Source of the DNA: Planctomycetota bacterium
GTDB taxonomy: Bacteria; Planctomycetota; J058; JAJDCQ01
Assembly: GCA_029260755.1 (NCBI GenBank)
Contig: JAJDCQ010000055.1
Location: 1-49,912, forward strand
Length of the DNA: 49,912 bases
Direction of reading: 5' to 3'
How positions within the stretch are numbered: position 1 is the first letter of the stretch; the number at the start of each line of letters is the position of its first letter. The notes under the pieces are model-generated. The model was not told where the DNA came from, did no database searches, and saw only the letters and a program-made list of their open reading frames with translations. The position numbers were made by a program, and so were the translations under genes. Positions 35,601 through 44,300 of this stretch are shown piece after piece.

Positions 35601-38600
35601 GACGCCCAGGCGACGCGGCTGCTCGGCGACCTCTCGCTCGCCTGGGCCGGCCTGGGCGACGAGAAGCGCTCGACCGAGGCGCTCACCGACGCGAAGGAGC
35701 GGACCTCGGGCGAGGCGAGCGACGCCTTCCAGCAGAGCGGCGGGCGCGTCGACGTCGCCCGGGCGCTCCTCGCCCACGGTCACTGGGAGCCGGCGGCGTC
35801 GGTCCTCCGCGTCGCGGTCGCCGGTGTCGAGCGGATCCCGTTCGCCGACGGCCGCGCCGAAGTGATCGTGCGGGTCGCGCGGCTCTGCGGCGACCACCAC
35901 GAGAGGCTCCCGCTCCCGGCGATCCTCGAGCACGCGCTCGAGGCGGCCCTCCGGATCGACTACGCCGGGTCGCAGGTGCCCGCCCTCGCGGCGATCGCCG
36001 AGGCCTGGCAGAACGCGGACGCCGCCCGCGCCGCGGAAGTGCTCGGACATTGCCGCGAGGCGACCGAGCGGGTCACCTTCGTCCGCTTCCGCGTCGAGGC
36101 GACCGGTCACCTAGCCCGGGTCTCCCGTCGGCTCGGGCGGGCGGACGAGCTCGACGCCGACCTCGCGCGGCTGGTCGACCTCGCCGACGAGGTGAAGGAC
36201 CACGAGGCGCGCGGATCGTTGCTGACGAACGTCACGCGCATCGCGCGCGAAGCGCTCGAGCGCGCGCCGCCGGCGCTCGTCGCGCGTCTCGTCGCTGGCG
36301 CCGCCACCTTGGCCGCGCCCGAGCGGTTGCCCGTCGTGCTCGAGCTCGCGGAGCTGCTGGCGCGGTTCGGGGATCAGGGGGGCGGCGGCCGGGTCGCCGA
36401 GCCCGAAGCGGCGTGGTCGTCGCTCGACCCGCCCCCGCTCGTCCGGACGGCCTGGGCGGCCGCGTGGGCACGGCTCGGCGCGCTCGAACGGGCCGGGCGC
36501 ATCCTCGATGAGGTGATCCCGCGGGCGGCGGGGGGCGAGGACGCTGTCACGCGGATCACCGCGTTGCTCCTCGTCGCCTCCGATCGGGCCGATCGGGGCG
36601 AGGAGGACCTCGCGGCGAGCCTGCGCGAGCGCGCTCTCGCGGAGACCGACGCCTCGGGCGACGACCGGACGCGGGCCGACGCGCTCGTCGCCCTCGCCCG
36701 GGCGGCCGCCCGGCTCGCGCCGCCGGCGACGGCGCCGGCGGTCGAGGCGGTGCTCGAACGGTCGAAGGCGCTCGCCGACGACGCTCGCGCCGACGTGGTG
36801 GTCGCGGCGGTCGACGCGAGAGATGTCCGGATCGACGCGGCGGCCCTCGCGCGGCTGCTCGCCGAGGCGCTCGACCTCGCCGAGCCGGGCGAGCGACGGC
36901 GGGCGCTGCTCGCGCTCGCCCGCCCCCCGCTCCACGCCGGCCTGCTCGACGGTCCGTTCGCCCTGCCCGACGCGCTCGGCGCGCGCGTCGCCGATGAGCC
37001 GCTCCTCGGCGAGCTCCTCGTCGAGGTCGCCCGCCGGCTCGCACGGGCGCGCCCGGACGGCGAGCCCGAGAGCGAGAGAGCGGCGACCTCGCGCGCGCTC
37101 GCGCGCCTCCTTGCCCTCGCGGAGCGCGTCCGCGAGCCGCGCGGCCGGCTCGACGCGGTCGCCGGGATCATCGGCGCTCCGCCGAGGGGCGACGACCGCG
37201 CCGCGGCGGACGCGCTCGCCAGCGCTTTCGCCGCCCTCGCCGTCGACGGACTTGGCGACGGCGAGCGGGCTCCGGGCGTCGAGCGCGCGCACGACGCGGT
37301 CGCCCAGTGCGTCGAGGCGGGACGCCGGCTCGACGAGGCCGGCCAGGCCCTGCTGCTCCGGCGCCTCGCTCCCGAGGTCGCTCGCCTGGCGGACCCCGTC
37401 GCGCGCGCGCTGGCCCAAGCCCGCGTGGCGGGCGGTCTGGCGAGCGCGCCCGCGGTCGAGCGAGGCGAGCTCCTCGCAGCGTCGCTCGATGGAGCGCGCG
37501 CGATCGACAACGAGAACCTCCGCGTCGACATCCTGAGAGAGGTGACGGAGGCGGCGGCGCGCCTCGACCGCGCCACAGCGGCGGCGTCGATCCGGAGCCT
37601 CGAAGCGGCGGCGGGGGAAGTCACGGGCGGACGGCGCCAGGGCACGCTCCAGATCGCGATCGTCGCCGCCGCGCGCGAGGTCGGCGAGGACGAGGTCGCC
37701 GAGCGGCTGGCGGGAGCGGTCGCAGCGCTCGCCCGAGGTGCGGACCGCCCATCGGTCCGGGCGGAGCTCCTCGTCGGGCTCCACCGGGCAGGGGCCGCGA
37801 CCCCGGCGGGGCCGCTCGCCGAGGTCCGGTCGGCGATCGACGAGGTCGAGCAGGTCGGGCTGCGGCTCGAGCTGCTCCGCGAGGTGGCCGGGCTGTGGCT
37901 CCGCAGCGGCAACGAGGAGGGGGCCGCGGGTGCCCTCCAGACGATCGTCGACACGGCCGCCCGCGCCGGCTCGGAGCGCGCGCGCGAGGAGGCCCTTGCG
38001 TTCGTCGCGGCGACCTGCGTGGAGCTGAGGGCCGGCCAGGGGCCGCTGCGGCTGCTCCGGCGGGTTACCGAGCTGACGCGCGGGTTGACCGCGGCGCGGC
38101 GGCGCCGGCGGGTGCTCGCCGCGTGCGCGCAGGCGTGCCCCGAGGTGTCGGTCGCCCTCGTGGTGGAGGCGCTCGGCTGCGTCGTCCGCGCCGCCGGGTC
38201 GCTCGCGCGAGGCGCCGACCGGGCGGCCATTCTCGAGACGGTCGTCGAGGCCGCCGAGTGCCTCGACGCATCGGATCAGGCGGTGCCGGTCCTCGAGCTC
38301 GTCCTCCACGCCCTCCGCGAGCTCGACGACGAGGCGGCCGCACCGCTCGCGGCGAGGACGGTCCGGGCGTTGGCCCGCTGGCGGGGCGTCGTTCGAGTGA
38401 TCGCGCACGTGCAGGGGCTGCAGAGCGCGGAGGCGCGGCTGCGGTCGGCGGCTGCCCTCGCCGCGATCGCCGTCGCCTCCGACACGGGCGCGGCGCGGCG
38501 GACGCAGCTCGTCCGGGTGCTCGCGATCGACCCGTTCCGGTCGACCCTGACCCGTCCCGTCGTCCTCCGCCTCCTCGAGTCGTTCCTCGTCGACGGGGAC

Positions 38601-38999
38601 CTCGAAAGGGCCTTCGCCCTGGTCCGGGCGCTCGGGATCGACGTTCCTGCCCTGCCGTCGGCCGCCGACGCCCCCGACCCGAACACCGTGGCGTCGGCTC
38701 CCCCGCGAGTTGGCGGCCTCGCCCTCGACGACGGAGGGGTCTTCGAGGCTGGCCAGCGGCTCGTCGCGGCCATCGAGAACGCGGCGCCCTCGGAAGAGCT
38801 CGCCGCCGAGCTCGTCGACGTCGCGCGAGTCGACACGCGACGGTTCGGCGCGCTGCTCAACGGAGCCGTCGTCACGCTCGGCGAACGCTGCGTCGAGGTG
38901 CTCGACCAGCTCCCCGCGATGCTGCGCGAGGCGGGCCTCGCCGAGCTCCGCCGCCAGGTCTTCGACCTCCAGCGCAGCCTCGACGACGACCGCCGCTGA
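32637..38999 (+). CDS. HEPN-like/STAND NTPase/helical-repeat giant protein
   Basis: 2120 aa from a GTG at 32637 that overlaps the kinase-FHA stop (GTGA); GGAG lies 10 bases upstream. Longer upstream extensions run antisense-free but out of phase over the kinase gene and are rejected. Residues 1-170 are a helical domain with R138-N-x-x-x-H143 (RNHYAHG), the R-x4-H pattern of HEPN proteins. A beta-rich segment follows (LHPLLVFDPDEDRFFFHNG). The STAND NTPase has Walker A GGPGVGKS (K328) and Walker B LLLVIDGLDEG (about 412-422), then a helical arm region with LFHDSMRDFLRRSY. From about residue 690 to the end are roughly 1400 residues of Ala/Leu/Arg-rich helical hairpins, TPR-like, as a sensor solenoid. 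In known STAND systems the repeats sense a trigger, the NTPase oligomerises and the N-domain acts as effector. If the HEPN is an RNase, this would be an abortive-type defence or stress switch (inference). Confidence 0.85.
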   Translation: MKSKGASAPDDADLRRLVHVLPTPMARGLLLYLDEVDPFRRVHRLIDLVELIVKVPAAVFIGHYVRRHHLDPEVQREVGRRMRRPALGDWWRMTQIVAEAVRAAPERFDVSGLLEHVIVSKRSLKRELDGAENLINFRNHYAHGASADDVVCSADVARYQPRVFDILRRADYLAAHRLVAVTVTGEAFLAVGTDPQAIEDLEGRPGFEPGQCYLTDVHLEPIVSLHPLLVFDPDEDRFFFHNGDRGDALEMLSYTGGRWLRSKKLHAQFTALFPWSWADAVGGDSDARIEELTGDFKGRVGELSELTAFARDADRGFFMVWGGPGVGKSALLAKLVVDHEAHFGEDVVVVEHFVRQGKRTDSLEAMLSALNRRIEGHAPTDVPMGRGVEELARNLGARLQAVSSVLPAGRKLLLVIDGLDEGDQAMPEMLRVLPRAAAPRVCIVYSSRPRAEVLRFYEDLDREHKHSIELTGLDRDATRALLADHVDKYALAEDYVEAVLRRSQGNPLYLKLLCDSLTSGELELNDVRVLPGGVEDLYDEAMRRFRAEPRVFELLTLLAAASDHMSVEMLADFFDWSPPDVEGTVDRAREVLVDNPLTPTIVDYQLFHDSMRDFLRRSYSAKIAEWERRLVDWCGRWRAHRDAGRNDPEISCLTYALRHYAGHLAARKRHAELVALLRDEEYRRTQIETLGSYEVTYDSARVTVSALAEAGDPSVVAAAEMALLGLSIAGEAQAGTRDAVGLAEEGKWDAAIRRLRVIDVDGRCFSALVVLLWHAARAGDVEAAGRVLEAIGELGTGGYEWGDWVAPRLVSMLIWRLGELGVERAGTLVASGREPHETAAWLVEAVRSRAGDDAPGTWLDGGGGRRPRPSAGPGASRRAETGRADERARAGIAGVLEVALGLIERIRHGSPRADALVEVLGCVDLARGHPREASLIERADRLVAGLTKDADACRALIALGSAWRRAGRSEAARRALDDAAARLPRVSDDAQATRLLGDLSLAWAGLGDEKRSTEALTDAKERTSGEASDAFQQSGGRVDVARALLAHGHWEPAASVLRVAVAGVERIPFADGRAEVIVRVARLCGDHHERLPLPAILEHALEAALRIDYAGSQVPALAAIAEAWQNADAARAAEVLGHCREATERVTFVRFRVEATGHLARVSRRLGRADELDADLARLVDLADEVKDHEARGSLLTNVTRIAREALERAPPALVARLVAGAATLAAPERLPVVLELAELLARFGDQGGGGRVAEPEAAWSSLDPPPLVRTAWAAAWARLGALERAGRILDEVIPRAAGGEDAVTRITALLLVASDRADRGEEDLAASLRERALAETDASGDDRTRADALVALARAAARLAPPATAPAVEAVLERSKALADDARADVVVAAVDARDVRIDAAALARLLAEALDLAEPGERRRALLALARPPLHAGLLDGPFALPDALGARVADEPLLGELLVEVARRLARARPDGEPESERAATSRALARLLALAERVREPRGRLDAVAGIIGAPPRGDDRAAADALASAFAALAVDGLGDGERAPGVERAHDAVAQCVEAGRRLDEAGQALLLRRLAPEVARLADPVARALAQARVAGGLASAPAVERGELLAASLDGARAIDNENLRVDILREVTEAAARLDRATAAASIRSLEAAAGEVTGGRRQGTLQIAIVAAAREVGEDEVAERLAGAVAALARGADRPSVRAELLVGLHRAGAATPAGPLAEVRSAIDEVEQVGLRLELLREVAGLWLRSGNEEGAAGALQTIVDTAARAGSERAREEALAFVAATCVELRAGQGPLRLLRRVTELTRGLTAARRRRRVLAACAQACPEVSVALVVEALGCVVRAAGSLARGADRAAILETVVEAAECLDASDQAVPVLELVLHALRELDDEAAAPLAARTVRALARWRGVVRVIAHVQGLQSAEARLRSAAALAAIAVASDTGAARRTQLVRVLAIDPFRSTLTRPVVLRLLESFLVDGDLERAFALVRALGIDVPALPSAADAPDPNTVASAPPRVGGLALDDGGVFEAGQRLVAAIENAAPSEELAAELVDVARVDTRRFGALLNGAVVTLGERCVEVLDQLPAMLREAGLAELRRQVFDLQRSLDDDRR

Positions 39000-39079
39000 C
39001 GGACCGAGCCCGCCCCCTTTCCTCGAACGATCGGCCGCGGCGATGTCGACTCGCGCCGCCGAGGCGACACGCAACGCCG

Positions 39080-39360
39080 ACGCCGTTCTGCAACCTCGAC
39101 TGCCGCTACTGCACAGGCCCCGCGCGGCCGGGAGTCCACTCCGATGCGCCTCCTCAACTTCGACCGAGCGCTTCCGCTTCGAGGAGGACGTTGCCGCCGG
39201 CATCGACGCTGCCGCCGCGAGTTCCCTTCTTCTTCTGTGGCAGCGGCTCGCCTGCGAACAAGTAACTCGAGAACGGCACCCTCGCCTCCAGCGGGACGAT
39301 GCACTGCCGCCTCTCACGCAAGGCGATCGCCGAGGTCGCCCTCGAGGATCTCCGCGTCCA
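39080..39360 (+). pseudogene. Decayed copy of the GrrM-type radical SAM gene
   Basis: Three blocks align in order with the intact gene at 20395-21555. Block 1 (39080-39113) encodes the TPFCNLDCRYC cluster motif. Block 2 (39121-39160) matches the stretch around 21178-21216. Block 3 (39161-39360) matches the SPASM end, 21332-21540, including the SPANK region and the MHCRLS Cys. About 700 bases between blocks 1 and 2, and about 110 between blocks 2 and 3, are deleted. Frames differ between blocks, and TAC after SPANK has become TAA. No product is expected. No precursor with WxN motifs survives nearby. It sits at the end of unit B exactly as intact grrM ends unit A. Confidence 0.85.
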
Positions 39361-39365
39361 TTCGT

Positions 39366-39590
39366 GACGCCAGCCACCCCGATGCCGTGGCCGTAGACGT
39401 CGTTGTTCCCGCTGTTCCCGGTCGTCTCCGCTTCACTGGCGCGCGGGTCGTCGGGGTCTTCGTCGCGCGCCTCGATCGCCCAGGCCGCCTCCGTCCTGGC
39501 CGCGAGCTCGGGGAGCGAGCGTCGATGCCGCTGTCGATCAGCGCGAGGCTTCGCTCCCGAACGGCCTCGGGTGGCGTGTAAGGGGCCTCG
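39366..39590 (-). pseudogene. Decayed, truncated copy of the subtilase gene
   Basis: On the minus strand this matches the intact subtilase at 48130-48924. It retains PEAVRE, the aspartate motif LIDSGIDA, then after one frameshift PELAARTEAAWAIEA, NNDVYGHGI and GVAGVT. It stops there, so the oxyanion Asn and catalytic Ser regions are missing. GHGT has become GHGI, and a few residues before the Asp motif are deleted. Its 3' end abuts the end of the grrM relic, tail to tail, with only a few bases between. The 116 bases from 39591 to 39706 show no relic of the GAF gene that precedes the intact copy. Confidence 0.8.
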
Positions 39591-39706
39591 TCTCGACCGT
39601 CGTCGCGCCCACCGAGGCGGATGCCCGGCCTTTCATCGACGCGGTCGGGCGGGTAACATCGCACTCGCCGGCGTGATCCCGCCCGGCGTCTCCGGGAGCG
39701 GCGCCG

Positions 39707-41377
39707 ATGCCCCCAACCGGCCGAGGCTCGACGCTGCGTAGGCTCGCCCCGGACCGGCTGCCGCACTGCATCCGACCGCGCGTCTCCACTCTGACCGCAG
39801 CGCTCGACGGCGCGCTCGATCCCGCCCCCGCCATCGTCGGCGTCTCCGAGGCGCTCCTTCGCTACGTCTCCGCCATCTGGGTCGCCGAGTATCTGCACGC
39901 GGGCGCGTGGGATGGGCCGCTCAACCGCCACCTCCTCGGTCTCTTCCGGCGGGCCGTCCTGATCGGGCCCTGCGTCGCCGTCGCCCGCCGCGTCCGCGCC
40001 CTCTTCGCCGAGCGCGACCTCGGGACGGTCACGCGTGGGCTCGCGCAGCTGACGCTCGGTGAGGCGGACGAGCAGGACCACCCCGTCGCGCGCCTCATCC
40101 GGTACCGGAACGAGTTCGCTCACGGCAGCTTCGGCGTCCTCCCCGAAGCGACCCGTGACGCTCTCGACGCGCTCGACCGAGTCGTCGACCGGCTTCCATG
40201 GCTCGGCGAGCAGGTCCCCCGCTTCGTCGCCGAAGGCCGGGTCCACATCGCCGCCGAGTGTACGGACGCGGCCGACCCCGCGCCCGACCTCCCGGACCTC
40301 CCCGACCTCCACCCGTTCCTGGCGAGCCTCGACGGCGCCGGGACGCTGCCGCTCCATCCCCTCCTCCGCGTCGAGATCGAGGACGGATCGCCCATCCTCG
40401 CGTTCGGGACGGAGACGCGCGGGGGCGTCGTCGACCTCCTCCTCGAGCACGAGGCGCTCCGCGCCTTCGCCGAGCGCTACGAGGCGGAGCGCGCGGGCGT
40501 CATCTCGTTCGAGCCCGCGCTCTCCGCCCGCGCCGGGGCCGCGCGACCGCCCTCCGACGCCGCGCGGGCGCTCGCCACCGCGCTCGCGGATCCTGACGCG
40601 GGCCGCATCCTGGTCGAGGAGCACCCGGGCTGCGGCGCGCCCGCGCTCGTCGCAGCGCTGGGCTCGGTCGCGCCCGCGGACGGGTTCGTGTCGATCGCTC
40701 CTTGGGTGGTCGAGCCGGATGGGCACGGGGCCTCGGGCGAGGTCTTCGCGCGATTCGTCATCCGCCGCGCCGAGGCCGAAGTCGAGCCGGCCGACGACGC
40801 GCGACGCGTTCCGGCGGAGCGCCTCCTCGACCGTCTCGATGAGGCACGCGCCGCGCTCGATGCGACGGGGCGGCGCCTCCTGATCGGCATCGTCGACCTT
40901 CACCACGGGGTCGTGCCTACGCGCGGCGAGTCGCTCGCGGTCGTCGACGTTCACCGTCGTCTTGGCGGCGCAATCCGCAGCGTCGCGACCTGCCTCCGGC
41001 GTCACCCTGCGCTCCTCGGCCGGGCCCTCCCGCGCGACGCCCACCTCGTCCTCCCGGTCCCCGAGGTGTGTGCTCTCGATGCCGCCGAGCTCCGGCGGGC
41101 CGTCCTTGCGCTCATCCGTGGGGCGACCGGCGAGGGCGCGCTCCGCGAGCGCGTTCTCCGCGCGATCGTCGCCGCCGGCCGACCGCTCGCTTGTTTCGCC
41201 CTCTGCGACTTGCTCGAGGCGGACGGCGGCGAGCGCGTCCTCACGCCCGCCGTGGAGCGCGCGCTCGTCGAGCTCGGACCGCTCCTCGAGCAGCGAGCGG
41301 ACGGGGGCGACGTCGCCTTCGCCCCGTTCGTTGCCTCGGTCGGCGACGCGCTCGGCGAGCCGAAGGTCTCGACGTGA
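39707..41377 (+). CDS. HEPN-like protein with inactivated STAND-type NTPase domain
   Basis: 556 aa from ATG, with CGGGAG 8 bases upstream. Residues 1-170 share the helical module of the two larger STAND proteins, including R134-N-E-F-A-H139-G. The beta segment LHPLLRVEIEDGSPILAF follows (about 225-260). The region from about 300 keeps the STAND layout, but the P-loop position reads EEHPGCGAPAL, with no Lys-Ser/Thr, and the Walker B position reads LLIGIVDLHHG instead of the DxxDEG type. It should not hydrolyse ATP. There is no C-terminal sensor repeat, and the chain ends where the solenoid or propeller would begin. Its stop overlaps the start of the active HEPN-like/STAND/WD40 gene by four bases, so the two are translationally coupled and probably form one complex. 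The inactive copy may act as regulator, decoy or scaffold, as proposed for inactive STAND proteins in conflict systems. Confidence 0.75.
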   Translation: MPPTGRGSTLRRLAPDRLPHCIRPRVSTLTAALDGALDPAPAIVGVSEALLRYVSAIWVAEYLHAGAWDGPLNRHLLGLFRRAVLIGPCVAVARRVRALFAERDLGTVTRGLAQLTLGEADEQDHPVARLIRYRNEFAHGSFGVLPEATRDALDALDRVVDRLPWLGEQVPRFVAEGRVHIAAECTDAADPAPDLPDLPDLHPFLASLDGAGTLPLHPLLRVEIEDGSPILAFGTETRGGVVDLLLEHEALRAFAERYEAERAGVISFEPALSARAGAARPPSDAARALATALADPDAGRILVEEHPGCGAPALVAALGSVAPADGFVSIAPWVVEPDGHGASGEVFARFVIRRAEAEVEPADDARRVPAERLLDRLDEARAALDATGRRLLIGIVDLHHGVVPTRGESLAVVDVHRRLGGAIRSVATCLRRHPALLGRALPRDAHLVLPVPEVCALDAAELRRAVLALIRGATGEGALRERVLRAIVAAGRPLACFALCDLLEADGGERVLTPAVERALVELGPLLEQRADGGDVAFAPFVASVGDALGEPKVST

Positions 41378-44300
41378 CGCTCGAGGAGCTCCGCCCACTC
41401 ATGACCGACGAGAAGCGGGGGCTCCTCGACGCCCTTGAAGTCGACGCGTCGCAGTCCGATGCCGACCGTGGCGCCGTCACCGAACGGCTCAGGGCGCTGT
41501 TCGCCAGCGCGCTCGCGCACGCCGGCGGCGACCCCGCTGCGGTCGGCCCCCTGATCGGTGAGTTCTGGGGACGCCAGGCTGTCCCCGGATCGTCCCTGCG
41601 CAGGACGGCCGAGGCGTGGCCGGACGTCCGCGCCCTCGTCACCCAGCTCCCGTACCCCCTCGGCGGAAGGTACCGGTCCTTCCTGGCGGCGTGGGACGCG
41701 CGCGACAGCGGACCCGACGATGCGTTCGCGGCGCGCCTTCCGTGGGACCTGTGCGCGGTCGTCGGGATCGTGCTCCGGCTCGACGCGGCGATGGCGATCG
41801 CCGCCTACATCCACGGCGTCGGAGGGACCGACGCGGCGCTGAACCGGATGGTGCTCGACCGGCTCCGCGCCCCATCGGACGGGGCATGGCTCGAGCTCAC
41901 GCAGCGCCTCACCAAGGCCTGCCGGGAGGCGTCGCGCTTACCGCACCTCGACTGGATCCACGCCTGCCTTCGCCGGCGGACGGGGATCCGCGGCGCCTCA
42001 TCGGTCCGCGAGGCCCTGGAGCAGCTCGTCGCGTTCCGCAACCGGCTCGTCCATGGCGACGAGATCACCGACGGCGACGTCCGGGGCGCGGTCGTGCGGC
42101 TCGAGGCGGTCGTCGCCTGCCACGACCACCTCGCCCGGCTCGAGGTGCGCGCCCGCGTCGGCGACCGTGTCTGGTCCCTCGTGGGCCAGCGAGTCGCCGC
42201 CGTCCACGTCGCGCAGAGCGACGGGCCGGATGACGGCGAGGTCGCCCTCATCGTTCCAGACGGCTCGGCGCCGCCGCTCCCGCTCTCGCCGCTCCTCCAC
42301 TTCCGGCCGGGAGACCCCGACGACCCGATCGGGTTCGACGAGCTGTTCTTCCTCAACGCGGGCGCGCTCGAGCGCCTCCGCTACGTCGCGTATCGCTTCC
42401 CGGGCGAGCTCGACGGGGCGCTGCTCGGGGGCTACGAGGAGTTCCGACGTCTCGTTGCGCGGTTGCCGGCGCCGCCGATCGCGGTCGACCCGCGCCTAGA
42501 CGACGCCGAGCTGGTCGCGTTCCACGAGCGCACGTTCGTCGGGCGCGACGACGTGATCGAGGGGATCGACCGCTTCATCGCCGAGCGGCCCGCGGCCTAC
42601 GGCATCGTGCGCGCCCGCGCCGGCTTCGGGAAGACGGCGCTCCTTGCCCACCTCTACTCCCGCCGCGCCGAAGGCGATCGGTGGGCGTTCCACTTCTGCG
42701 CGACCCGCGAGGGGCGCGACAGCCCCGTCGTCGCCCTCCGGTCCCTGGTCGCGCAGGTGTGCGACGCGTTCGACCTTCCGCGCGACGAGTGGCTCACGAC
42801 CGACCTCGACGAGCTCCGCGAGCGCCTCGTCGGCCTCCTGAACGCCGCGTCGGCGCGGCTCAGTGGCGACGAGCGGCTCGTCATCGCGGTCGACGCCCTC
42901 GACGAGGGGATCCCCGCATCGGGCGTGTCGGTCCCCGCCGCGCTCCCCGCGGCGCTCCCCGAGCGCGTCGTCGGCCTCCTCACGATGCGCGTCGGCCTGG
43001 ACGGACGGAACCAACGCGTGCGCGACGAGCTCGCGCACATGCCGGACGGAGCGTTCCTCCCGCTCCCGGGCGCGAACCCCCTCGCGGGGCTCGAGCGGCG
43101 ACACGTGGCCGTCCTCCTCGAGCGGACGATCGGCGCGGACGTGCCCGTCCCCACGGAGAGCCTCGACGCCGTCTGGGATGCTGCCACGCGCGACACCACG
43201 GACGGGGCCGAGCCCGTCTACGTCCGCTTCCTCGTCGAGGAGGCGGAGGCGAGGCGGGTCGACCTTCGGCGCCCCGAGTCGATCCCCACGTCGCTCGACG
43301 AGCTCCTGCAATCGCGCTGGATGACGCTCCCGACCGACCACGGCTTCTTCATCCACCGTCTCCTCGGACTCCTCGCCGTGATGCCGGGGCTCGGGGACGA
43401 CGAGCTCTTCGCTGATCTCCTCTCGTCCGGCGAGGAGCGTCGGCTCACGCCCGAGGACGTAGCGATCAGGCGCCGCGCGGCGGCGAAGCTCCTGCTGTAC
43501 GACGCCGAGCGGTACACGCTCCATCACGACCGACTCCGGCAGTTCCTCATCGGCCGCTTCCGCCCGCGCGAGGTCGCGAGCATGCACGGGCTGATCGTCG
43601 AAGCCTCCGAGGCGTGGGACGACCCGCGGCGTTCGACGAGCCTGCGCAACTACTGCTTCCGCCACGGCGTCGGGCACGCGCTCACGCGCGGGGAGCCGGC
43701 GCGGGCGCAGGCGCTCCTCGGAGACCTCTCCTACCACCTGGCGCGCGCGGCCGCGTCGGGGCGGGGAGGCATCGCCTCGACGATCGACGACGTGGACGCG
43801 ACGGCGCGACACCCTGCCGCGCGCCCGTCGCCGCGGTTCGATGCGTGGCGTTCGCTCTTCCTCGAGAGCGGGCACATCCTCCGACGCGGCGACGATCCCG
43901 AGCGGTGCGGTGAGATACTCTTCCAGCTCGCCTTCGAGCACGGCCGCGGGAGCGAGGTCTCGTCCGCCGCCGAACGCTGGCTCGCGGAGGGCGGGCGGCG
44001 CGGAACGTGGCTCGCGCGCGCGAGCCGGCGGCCGGCCCGCGGGGGCGAGGCGGCCCAGATCGTGCTCGAGGGGCACGGAGGGGGCGTCGTCGGCGCCCGA
44101 CTCCTCGACGACGGCCGGCTCCTCTCGTGGTCGCGGGACGGGACGCTGCGGGTCTGGAGCCCCGAGACCGGTGCCTGTCTCCTCGTCCTCGAGGGACACC
44201 GGACCGACGTCCTCGGCGCGCTCGAGCTCCCCGCTGGCGGGATCGTGTCGTGGTCCGCGGACGGGACGCTCCGCGCGTGGGACCTCGAGGACGAGACGTG

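Noticed and set aside
39001..39079. A relic RiPP precursor before the grrM relic
   Set aside because: No Trp-Asn codon pattern remains in any frame.
36111..39377. A 1088-residue minus-strand frame over the solenoid part
   Set aside because: Antisense to the continuous helical-repeat frame; no motif and no start context.
41068..41373. Upstream extension of the WD40-STAND gene by 102 residues
   Set aside because: It is out-of-frame overlap with the inactive STAND gene; the GTG at 41374 has its own ribosome site.
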